Part shown: piece after piece, positions 32,255-39,043 of the stretch
Layout: every line of letters starts with the position of its first letter
Numbering within the stretch: the stretch's first letter is position 1
Assembly: GCF_021227995.1 (NCBI RefSeq)
Contig: NZ_CP089301.1
Coordinates: forward strand, 3,906,001 to 3,970,000
Reading direction: 5' to 3'
From: Novosphingobium kaempferiae
GTDB lineage: Bacteria; Pseudomonadota; Alphaproteobacteria; Sphingomonadales; Sphingomonadaceae
DNA length: 64,000 bases
Position numbers and translations under genes: made by a program
Notes under the pieces: generated by a model
Told to the model about the DNA's origin: nothing
The model's database searches: none
Seen by the model: only the letters and a program-made list of their open reading frames with translations

Positions 32255-34741
32255 TCAGAACTTCTTCGTCACTTCCACCATGACGGTGCGGGGCAGGGTG
32301 CCGAAGCCGAGCTGGTCGGCCTTGACGCCCGCCGGGGTGCCGGTGCCGCCGCCGGTCGAGGGACCATCGACCACGCCGGTCACGTAGAAGCGGTTGGTCA
32401 GGTTCTTGCCGATGACGGCGAGCTGCCAGTTGCTGTCCTCGGCGCCGAAGCGGATGCCGGCGTCGAGCGTCACGTACTTGCTCTGGCGCGACAGCGGGTT
32501 GCCGAAGCCCGAGGCGAGGTAGCTGCCCGAGTACTTGGAGTCGACGTTGAAGCCCAGCTTGTAGGCCGAACCGACCGACATCTCGTAACCGATGCCGAGG
32601 TTGCCGGTCCACTTGGGCGCAACCGAAAGCTGCGTGCCGGTCAGATCCTGACGGCTATTGCCCTGAAGGTTGCAGCCTTCCGCCGGGGTCTGGCCAGCGA
32701 AGCAGGGGGCCAGCGGGAAGTCGATGTAGCGCGCCTCGTCGTAGTTGATCGAGCCGTGCACATCGAGGCCGGGCACGCCGTTGGGCGCGAACTCGAACTC
32801 CACTTCCACGCCCTTGGTGCGCGCGTCTGCGGTCAGGGTCTGGAACGCGAAGATCGGCGAGTTGAAGAAGTCTACCTGCAGGTTCTTGTACTTGTAGTTG
32901 AACGCGGTGACGTTGAAGCGCAGCTGGCGGTCGAGCAGCGTCGACTTGAAGCCGATCTCGAAGCCTTCGGCCTTCTCGGGATCGAAGGTCAGGTCGGCGG
33001 TGGGATCGGTCGAGAACTTCGAGTTGATGCCGCCGTTGGAGAAGCCGCCCGACTTGTAGGCGGTCTTGTACGCGCCGTAGACCATGAGGTCGGGCGTGGG
33101 CTTCCAGGTCAGCGTGGCTTCGGGCGACCAGTTGGTGAAGTGCTGGCGCGCGGTCACGACACCGAGGCCGTCGGGGTCGTTCTGGTCGCGGAAGATGCCG
33201 AGGACCAGCGGGTTGTTGTAGGGCTGCGTGAAGAAGCTGTTCTTCGTCTCGTCGGTATAGCGCACGCCGCCCGCCAGTTCGAGGCTGGGCAAGATCTTGT
33301 AGGTCGCCTGGCCGAACACGGCCATCGTCTCGCCTTTGGTGAAGCTGCTCTTGGCGGTGGTGACGTATTCGTAGCCCGCGGGCGCGGCGGAGTTGGAGAC
33401 GCCGCCGGTCAGCACGAACTGGTCGAAGTCACGCCGGGTCTTCTGGTAGAGCATGCCCAGCATGAAGTTGAACGGCCCGTCGAATTGCGTCAGTGCGCGC
33501 AGTTCCTGGCTGAACGCCTTCCACGACGAGTTCTCGGTCGCCCACGTCGGGCCGATGCCGTTCTCGCTGCCGCCAGACTGGAAATCGCAGGCGCAGGTCC
33601 AGCGGTTGTTGTTCCACTGGTAGTTGGTGACGGACGACAGCTGCAGTTCGTCGGCATCGTAAGTCAGGTTCAGGGTGCCGCCCGCCGAACGGTACTTGTT
33701 GTAGAGCGAGCCGTCCTTCTTCGCATAAGGATAAGTCGCGGCGATGTCGGCGGGCATGTTGTTCTGGTGGGTGACGAAGTCCTTGCCGCAGGCATAGCCG
33801 TTGAGCTGCGAGGTCTCGCCGTTGCCGCAGCGGTACGCGACATAGTTCCACGAGGAGTTGTTGACCGTGCTCTGGTCGAAGCTGCCCTTGAGGGTGGCGG
33901 TCAGGCGGTCCGTCGGCTCCCACTTGAGAGTGGCGCGGGTGAGGAATTCCTCCTCGCCGGGGGCCTTGCGTGCCGCCGGGGTGGCGACGTGGGTGGTCGG
34001 GTTGCCGGTGCCGCCCGCGAGGACGCTGACGGAATCGACTTCGGTGTAATTGATGTCGTCGGCGACGTTGCGGTAATAGCCGCCGTCCATCTTGGAATAG
34101 CGCGCGGCAAGGCGGAAGCCGAGCGTCTCGGTCAGCGGGAACGAGGCGTAGCCTTCCACGCGGTACTGCTGGCTGCGGAATTCGTAGCCGCCCTTCAGCA
34201 TGAATTCGGGCGCGGCGGTCGGATCTGCCGAGGTGATGGAAATCACGCCTGCGGTCGCGTTCTTGCCGAAGAACAGCGCCTGCGGGCCCTTCAGCACTTC
34301 GACGCGGGCAAGGTCGAAGAAGCCCTCGTTGATGACGCGGCCCTGGCCGTAATAGGCACCGTCGACGACGACGGCTACGGACTGCTCGATGCCGATCGAG
34401 GTGGAGGACGAGCCGATGCCGCGCAGGGTCAGCTGCGCGCCCGAACCGTTGGAGGCGCGACCGACGCTGAACTGCGGGGCGATGGCGGTGATCTTCTCGA
34501 CGCTGGTAACGTCGCGGGTGGCGATCTGCTCGGCCGAGATGGCGGTGACGGCGACCGGAACGTCCTGCACCGTCTCCTGCCGCTTGCGGGCGGTGACGAT
34601 GATGTCGTTGAGGCCGCCCTGCTGCTGCTGGGCCGCGTCATCCTGCGGCGCGACGGCGGGCGCGGGTGCTTCCTGCGCCATCGCGGGCGTGGCCATCGTC
34701 AGCGCCGTGGAGACGAGCAGGACGGATTTGGGGATACGCAT
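32255..34741 (-). CDS. TonB-dependent receptor (small-molecule type)
   Basis: 828 residues from ATG 34741, with GGGAGG 8 nt upstream. A signal peptide ends ATPAMAQE. LNDIIVTARKRQETVQDVPV is the TonB box and plug start typical of sphingomonad receptors; QLTLRGIGSSS and VEVLKGPQALFFGKNATAGV are plug landmarks. The barrel ends PRTVMVEVTKKF with a terminal Phe. It lacks siderophore-receptor marks and no Fur box is visible; it is divergent from an MDR reductase gene across a 36-bp palindrome, suggesting substrate-induced uptake of a compound that the reductase acts on. Confidence 0.88.
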   Translation of the reverse strand: MRIPKSVLLVSTALTMATPAMAQEAPAPAVAPQDDAAQQQQGGLNDIIVTARKRQETVQDVPVAVTAISAEQIATRDVTSVEKITAIAPQFSVGRASNGSGAQLTLRGIGSSSTSIGIEQSVAVVVDGAYYGQGRVINEGFFDLARVEVLKGPQALFFGKNATAGVISITSADPTAAPEFMLKGGYEFRSQQYRVEGYASFPLTETLGFRLAARYSKMDGGYYRNVADDINYTEVDSVSVLAGGTGNPTTHVATPAARKAPGEEEFLTRATLKWEPTDRLTATLKGSFDQSTVNNSSWNYVAYRCGNGETSQLNGYACGKDFVTHQNNMPADIAATYPYAKKDGSLYNKYRSAGGTLNLTYDADELQLSSVTNYQWNNNRWTCACDFQSGGSENGIGPTWATENSSWKAFSQELRALTQFDGPFNFMLGMLYQKTRRDFDQFVLTGGVSNSAAPAGYEYVTTAKSSFTKGETMAVFGQATYKILPSLELAGGVRYTDETKNSFFTQPYNNPLVLGIFRDQNDPDGLGVVTARQHFTNWSPEATLTWKPTPDLMVYGAYKTAYKSGGFSNGGINSKFSTDPTADLTFDPEKAEGFEIGFKSTLLDRQLRFNVTAFNYKYKNLQVDFFNSPIFAFQTLTADARTKGVEVEFEFAPNGVPGLDVHGSINYDEARYIDFPLAPCFAGQTPAEGCNLQGNSRQDLTGTQLSVAPKWTGNLGIGYEMSVGSAYKLGFNVDSKYSGSYLASGFGNPLSRQSKYVTLDAGIRFGAEDSNWQLAVIGKNLTNRFYVTGVVDGPSTGGGTGTPAGVKADQLGFGTLPRTVMVEVTKKF

Positions 34742-34810
34742 TTCAGAAACCTCCCGTATTCTTGTAATCGTTCTTGCATCCTGCCTAGACCCGCGCGTTT
34801 CCGGGGGTGT

Positions 34811-34846
34811 CCTGTGCAAACGGATAGCCCTATCAGTTTGGACAGG
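34811..34846. promoter_or_regulatory. 36-bp near-perfect palindrome in a divergent promoter
   Basis: Left arm CCTGTGCAAACGGATAG and right arm CTATCAGTTTGGACAGG flank CC and match at 15 of 17 positions. It is centred in the 152-bp gap between the receptor and MDR reductase genes. Its position suits an operator controlling both. No adjacent regulator gene is present. Confidence 0.6.
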
Positions 34847-34893
34847 TGGCCTGCGGGCTGGCGGGCGCGAGGGTCTGCGCGAGGAGACCTGAA

Positions 34894-35901
34894 TTGACGC
34901 GCTGCCGTTTCTGGCGACTGGATCGCCACCCCGAGGGAAATACCGATTTCGCCCGTTTCCTGAGCCTGCAGGAAGAGGACTGCGCCCCGCTTGCCGAGGG
35001 CGAAGTGCGCATCGCGGTCGAGTGGCTGTCGATGGACGCGGGCACGCGCATGTGGATGAGCCCGCGTACCGACGGCTACCAGCCGCCGCTGCCGCTGGGC
35101 TCGAAGATGGTCGGCCTCGTACTTGGCCGGGTGATCGACAGCGCGGACGTGGCCTATCCGGTCGGCGCGCTGGTGCGCGGCTTCGGGCAGTGGGCGGACG
35201 TCGCCACCGTCGTCCCTGCGCTGACCGGGCTGGAAGTGGTGGACGAGACCGTCGCCGATCCGCGCCAGCACTTCGGCGCGCTCGGCATGAATGCGTGGAC
35301 GGCCTATGTCGGCGTCAGGGAAGTGGCGGCGGTCAAGGCGGGCGAGTGGCTCGTCGTGTCAGCCGCGGCGGGCGCGACGGGCAGCCTTGCCTGTCAGGTC
35401 GGCAGGAACCTCGGCGCGAAAGTCGTCGGCATCGCGGGCGGGGCGGACAAGTGCCGCTACCTGATCGATGAGGTCGGCGTCGACATGGCGATCGACTATC
35501 GCAATGAGGACGTGGCGGCGCGGCTGGCCGAAGTGCCGGGCGGCGTTAACGCCTTCTTCGACAACGTCGGCGGCCCGATCCTCGACGCGGTGCTGGGCAA
35601 CATGGCGCATTACGGCCGCGTCGCCGTCTGCGGCATGGTCGCGGGCTACGACACCGACGCGCCGATGCCGGGCCCGGCGAAATTCGACCAGGTGCTCATG
35701 CGCCGCCTGCGGATAGAGGGGTTCTTCATCCCCGACTTCCTCGAACGCGGGGCGGAGTTCATGCCACAGCTGCGCGGCTGGCTGGACGCCGGGAAGCTGG
35801 CGGTCCGCTTCGACGAAACCGCCGGGCTGGACAACGTGCTGACTGCCTACGAGCGGATGCTGACCGGCAAGAACATCGGCAAGGTGGTGGTCAGGCTCTA
35901 G
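34894..35901 (+). CDS. NADP-dependent MDR-family reductase, second copy
   Basis: 335 residues from TTG 34894, chosen because GAGGAGA lies 6 nt upstream. VVSAAAGATGSLACQVGRNL is the NADP loop and AFFDNVGGPILDAVLGNMA the CurA/PTGR-type signature. Same length and family as the product of 29809-30816 but clearly diverged, especially at the N-terminus (WRLDRHPEGNTDFARF). Divergent from a TonB-dependent receptor. Expected to reduce a conjugated carbonyl substrate; which one is unknown. Confidence 0.85.
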   Translation: MTRCRFWRLDRHPEGNTDFARFLSLQEEDCAPLAEGEVRIAVEWLSMDAGTRMWMSPRTDGYQPPLPLGSKMVGLVLGRVIDSADVAYPVGALVRGFGQWADVATVVPALTGLEVVDETVADPRQHFGALGMNAWTAYVGVREVAAVKAGEWLVVSAAAGATGSLACQVGRNLGAKVVGIAGGADKCRYLIDEVGVDMAIDYRNEDVAARLAEVPGGVNAFFDNVGGPILDAVLGNMAHYGRVAVCGMVAGYDTDAPMPGPAKFDQVLMRRLRIEGFFIPDFLERGAEFMPQLRGWLDAGKLAVRFDETAGLDNVLTAYERMLTGKNIGKVVVRL

Positions 35902-35923
35902 GGGGCGGTCGACCTTAACTCTT

Positions 35924-35998
35924 CGTCATTGCGAGCGTAGCGAAGCAATCCAGCGTCACGGCACCGCGCTGGATTGCTTCGCTACGCTCGCAATGACG
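35924..35998. repeat. REP-like palindromic element, copy 3
   Basis: Longest arms of the three copies: 32 bp perfect (35924-35955 and 35967-35998). It lies 23 bp after the MDR reductase stop. Confidence 0.85.
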
Positions 35999-36028
35999 AT
36001 GTAAAGGGGGCGGTGACGAATTTGGACC

Positions 36029-36364
36029 TCAGGCCGTAAGCTTCGCCAGCCAGGCCTGCGCCTGCTTGGGCTCACCCACCGCCTGCGAGCTGACCGGACC
36101 GCGCTGGTTCAGAAATTCGCGGTGCAGTTCGAACGGCTCCATGAACAGCTGCTCGCGCGCGGCGTCGATCTCTTCCGCCAGTTCAGTTAGGTTGGCGATG
36201 GTCGGCGCGACTGCGGCGCGGGCATGGCGGTCGGCGTTGTGGTCGAACAGGCCCCACTTGCCCGCGGCCGTTACCCGCAGCGCTGCGATCAGCGCCTCGC
36301 GATAGTCCGCTTCGAGGTCCGCACGGTGCGCGTCGAGGCGTTCGAGACGATCTGCTTTTGCCAT
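36029..36364 (-). CDS. Hypothetical 111-residue helical protein
   Basis: ATG at 36364; the ribosome binding site is weak. The protein is cytoplasmic and mostly helical with many charged residues (MAKADRLERLDAHRADLEAD, then NLTELAEEIDAAREQLF). WGLFDHNADRHARA and FELHREFLNQRG are distinctive segments. I do not recognise a family. It is transcribed alone, away from the strong promoter at 36412. Confidence 0.7.
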   Translation of the reverse strand: MAKADRLERLDAHRADLEADYREALIAALRVTAAGKWGLFDHNADRHARAAVAPTIANLTELAEEIDAAREQLFMEPFELHREFLNQRGPVSSQAVGEPKQAQAWLAKLTA

Positions 36365-36411
36365 CGAGATCGCCTAACGCAGGGCTACGATGGCGGCAAG
36401 CACGGATACAG

Positions 36412-36440
36412 TTGACAAATATCGCCAAATAGGTTATATG
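36412..36440 (+). promoter_or_regulatory. Strong consensus sigma-70 promoter
   Basis: TTGACA (36412-36417) and TATATG (36435-36440), 17 bp apart; this is the best match to consensus in the window. Transcription would begin near 36446, just before a 10-bp hairpin. Confidence 0.65.
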
Positions 36441-36445
36441 GCCCA

Positions 36446-36858
36446 GCATCCGCCGGACCTGACGTACAAGGGTTCGGCGGTGTATCGGGTCGGCGTCGTG
36501 GGCCGGGATGCGGTATCAAGCCGTAGCTACGCACCACGGTGTCCATCGAAGACCCGGACCGTCCTCTAGGCTCTGGCCCGGCCGTTCCCCCAACCGAGTT
36601 CTCGGCCTGGGAGCGGCTCTCCCGGAAGTCCCATGACCGATACCGACGCGAGCCCCAACGTCGGTCATACCGGACAGGTCCGATGGAATACAGGTCGAGC
36701 CGGGCTGCTCTCCGCACCTACCCGGCCACTCGCAACGCGCTGTGGAAACAAAACCCCCGCGTCCCGTCCGGACGCTCACGACGCCGACCCGATGTTCACT
36801 CTCGGATCCTCGCGTCTCTTCCCCCGGCGTTAGGCCCGCACTCGCCAGCGGGCGTTTT
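36446..36858 (+). ncRNA. Candidate structured noncoding RNA, about 410 nt
   Basis: Bounded by the strong promoter and a terminator (GCCCGC...GCGGGC at 36834-36853 followed by GTTTT). Hairpins include CCGCCGGACC with GGTTCGGCGG (36450-36459/36471-36480), CCGAG/CTCGG near 36594-36606, and ACCGACG/CGTCGGT near 36647-36670. Open frames here (36539-36913, 36633-36833) lack a ribosome binding site and have random composition. I compared it by eye with tmRNA, RNase P, SRP and 6S RNA features and found none (no GAGGAAAGTCC, no tag frame, no GGTTCGAATCC). A long untranslated leader is excluded by the terminator and gene directions. Confidence 0.45.
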
Positions 36859-36876
36859 CGTGTGTCCGGCGTTCGT

Positions 36877-36996
36877 CGTCGTCCCGGGCTCGACCCGGGA
36901 CCGCTGGCCGTGACCGGCCCACCGCGCTGCACGCGCCCTGCCGACAGCACCTACCCTAAAGACAGCCACCGGTCCCGGGTCGAGCCCGGGACGACG
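36877..36996. repeat. Inverted pair of TCCCGG-type dispersed repeats (copies 2 and 3)
   Basis: 26-bp perfect inverted repeats at 36877-36902 and 36971-36996, each itself palindromic (CCCGGGCTCGACCCGGG). The left copy extends as far as the copy at 31806-31840 (both end CCGCTGGCCGT). Confidence 0.75.
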
Positions 36997-36998
36997 CC

Positions 36999-37130
36999 AA
37001 TTCCTCCCCGAGCTTGTCTCGGGGAGGGGGACCGCCGCCGCAGGCGGTGGTGGAGGGGGATAGACCATCCCATTCCCCCTCCGTCAGCGCTTCGCGCTGC
37101 CACCTCCCCGAGCAAGCTCGGGGAGGAATT
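36999..37130. repeat. 132-bp element with 18-bp terminal inverted repeats
   Basis: AATTCCTCCCCGAGCTTG (36999-37016) is repeated inverted at 37113-37130. Internal hairpins include CTCCCCGAG/CTCGGGGAG at each end, ACCGCC/GGCGGT and CAGCGCttcGCGCTG. It has no coding capacity and looks like a non-autonomous, MITE-like or mosaic repeat. It ends 6 bp before the hydroxyacid oxidase stop. Confidence 0.65.
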
Positions 37131-37135
37131 AGGTG

Positions 37136-38269
37136 CTACCTTCCGCCCAGCATTACTAGCCGATCGGGCGTGAGCAGATCGCGCCTTGGGCAGCCAAGCT
37201 GCGCCATCGCGGCTTCCAGCTCGGTGCGTAGGACGTGGATCATGTGCGCAACGCCGGGCATCCCCGCCACCGCCAGCGCGTGCATCTGCGGGCGTCCGAC
37301 CAGCACAGCCGCCGCGCCGAGCGCCAGTGCCTTGGCCAGGTCGGTTCCCATCCGGACCCCGCCGTCGAGCAGCAGCGGCACACGGCCCTGCGTGGCTTCG
37401 GCGACGCTCTGGATCAGTTCGAGTGCACTCGGCAGACCATCCAGCACACGCCCGCCGTGGTTGGAGACGATCAGCGCATCGGCCCCTTCGTCCACCGCCC
37501 GCGCGGCATCCTCCCCCAGCACCAGCCCCTTGACGAGGATCGGCAGCGAGGTCGCCTCGCGCAGCCATGCAAGGTCATCCCATCCCGGTGCGGCATCGGT
37601 GAGCGGGGTGCCCAACAGGATCCTGCCGCCCGGCACCGAGGTCTGGCGCGGACGCGGCATTCCGGCGAGGTTCACTGCCTCCACCCCCGCCGGGAGCGTC
37701 ATGCCGGCAGGCTTGAGCGCCGCGTCGACGGTCAACACGATGGCCTCGTATCCTGCCTCCTCGGCGCGGCGGACGAGTTGCAGGCTATGCTCGCGCTCCG
37801 GCTGGAGATAGAGTTGGAACCACAGCGGCGCAGGCGCGCGGCCAAGTTCGCGCGCCATCCCCTGTCCGGCGGCGGCGATGTCCTCGAGCGGCACGCTCGA
37901 CAGGGTGCTGACGACCATGCCGGTGTCGAGCGCCATGGCCGCCCGGACGCAGGCCAGTTCGCCTTCGGGGTGGGCGAGGCGCTGGTAGGCGATCGGCGCC
38001 AGCAGGATCGGTGAGGCATGGCGACGACCGAGCAGTCCGATCTCCGTGCTGCCGGTGAGGTCGGCCATGGCGCGTGGCAGCAGGCCGATGCGGTCGAACG
38101 CGGAACGGTTCTCCGCCAGCGTGATCTCGCGGCCTGCGCCTTCCTGGATGTGCCGCCATGCTTCCGGCGTCAGGTGTGCTTCGGCGCGGCGCTCGTAGTC
38201 GGACAGGGTACGCAGGTCCGGCGGGATCGCGGCGAGCGGCGGCAGGGGCGCGCTCACGTTGCCGACCAT
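37136..38269 (-). CDS. FMN-dependent alpha-hydroxyacid oxidase/dehydrogenase (lactate-dehydrogenase-like)
   Basis: 377 residues. SNHGGRVLDG holds the catalytic His and substrate-binding Arg of the family; LTVDAALKPAGM, LPILVKGLVLGEDA and LLLDGGVRMGTDL (phosphate binding) are further FMN TIM-barrel marks. The family oxidises 2-hydroxyacids such as lactate, glycolate or mandelate. Its ATG lies 16 bp inside the end of the PiuC-like gene, so it is the last gene of the siderophore-receptor operon. Why a hydroxyacid oxidase sits there is unclear; hydroxyacids occur in some siderophores. Confidence 0.85.
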   Translation of the reverse strand: MVGNVSAPLPPLAAIPPDLRTLSDYERRAEAHLTPEAWRHIQEGAGREITLAENRSAFDRIGLLPRAMADLTGSTEIGLLGRRHASPILLAPIAYQRLAHPEGELACVRAAMALDTGMVVSTLSSVPLEDIAAAGQGMARELGRAPAPLWFQLYLQPEREHSLQLVRRAEEAGYEAIVLTVDAALKPAGMTLPAGVEAVNLAGMPRPRQTSVPGGRILLGTPLTDAAPGWDDLAWLREATSLPILVKGLVLGEDAARAVDEGADALIVSNHGGRVLDGLPSALELIQSVAEATQGRVPLLLDGGVRMGTDLAKALALGAAAVLVGRPQMHALAVAGMPGVAHMIHVLRTELEAAMAQLGCPRRDLLTPDRLVMLGGR

Positions 38270-38934
38270 TGCCGCAGCAGGTTATGATAGACCTGCGTCA
38301 GCGTATCGACAGAGGCATGTTCTGGATGGTCGGTCGCGACCGACTGGATCGCACCGTCGAGTTCGAACATCAGCCGCCGCCGCTCGGGCGAGGCGATGAA
38401 GCTCTGGGTCCAGAAGAACGAGACGAACCGCACCCCGCGCGTCACCGGCATGACGCGGTGCAGGCTGGAGCCGGGATAGACGATCAGGCTGCCCGCGGGG
38501 AGCTTGACGGTATGCGTGCCGAACATGTCCTCGATGACGAGTTCGCCACCGTCGTATTCCTCCGGGTCGGACAGGAACAGCGTGCTCGACACGTCGGAGC
38601 GCAAGTGTTCGCCGGTGCCGGGGATCGGGAAGATCGCGTTGTCGACGTGGTTGCCGTAATGGCCGCGTCCGTCGTAGCGGCTGAAGCGGGGCTGGAGCAC
38701 CTTTGCGGGCAGGGCGGCGGCGATGAACAGCGGGGTCTGCGACAGGCGGCCTAGCACGCGGTCGGCAAGCTGCTTCGCGAGTGGGTGATCGAGCGGGAGC
38801 TGTTCGTTCTCCTTGACCAGCGCGGCGCGATGCCCGGCGGTGGCGCGGCCGTCTGCCCAGTCGGCGGTCTGGAGCGCCTCGCGAATCTCGCGGACTTCGG
38901 CGGCGTCGAACAGTTCGGGAATTTCTATGACCAT
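38254..38934 (-). CDS. piuC: PKHD-type Fe(II)/2-oxoglutarate hydroxylase, PiuC-like
   Basis: 226 residues, ATG at 38934. MVIEIPELFDAAEVREIREA starts the PiuC/YbiX family fold. HVDNAIFPIPG provides the HxD iron ligands, PGSSLHRVMPVTRGVR the distal His and the Arg that binds 2-oxoglutarate. Genes of this family follow Fiu/PiuA-type siderophore receptors in many Proteobacteria, as here. The substrate in vivo is not established. It overlaps the hydroxyacid oxidase gene. Confidence 0.88.
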   Translation of the reverse strand: MVIEIPELFDAAEVREIREALQTADWADGRATAGHRAALVKENEQLPLDHPLAKQLADRVLGRLSQTPLFIAAALPAKVLQPRFSRYDGRGHYGNHVDNAIFPIPGTGEHLRSDVSSTLFLSDPEEYDGGELVIEDMFGTHTVKLPAGSLIVYPGSSLHRVMPVTRGVRFVSFFWTQSFIASPERRRLMFELDGAIQSVATDHPEHASVDTLTQVYHNLLRQWSAT

Positions 38935-38994
38935 GCGGTCTCTATTTGCCGAGGATGCGGCTGCTGACAATGATCCGCATCAACAATAACGAAA

Positions 38995-39027
38995 CCCGGC
39001 GGGTACGCTCGGTGAGCACCCGCCGGG
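38995..39027. terminator. Hairpin between the receptor and piuC-like genes
   Basis: CCCGGCGGGT and ACCCGCCGGG form a 10-bp stem; on the minus strand it is followed by TTTCGTTATT. It would reduce, but perhaps not stop, read-through into the downstream genes. Confidence 0.6.
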
Positions 39028-39043
39028 CCGTTGGGATCGTCGA

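Noticed and set aside
32756..34897. 713-codon plus-strand frame opposite the second receptor
   Set aside because: Antisense shadow; the receptor has signal peptide, plug and barrel end.
36446..36858. tmRNA, RNase P RNA, SRP RNA or 6S RNA
   Set aside because: None of the diagnostic conserved stretches of these RNAs is visible on either strand.
36539..36913. 124-codon frame in the ncRNA candidate region
   Set aside because: No ribosome binding site, random Arg/Pro/Ser composition, and it runs through the terminator and a dispersed repeat.
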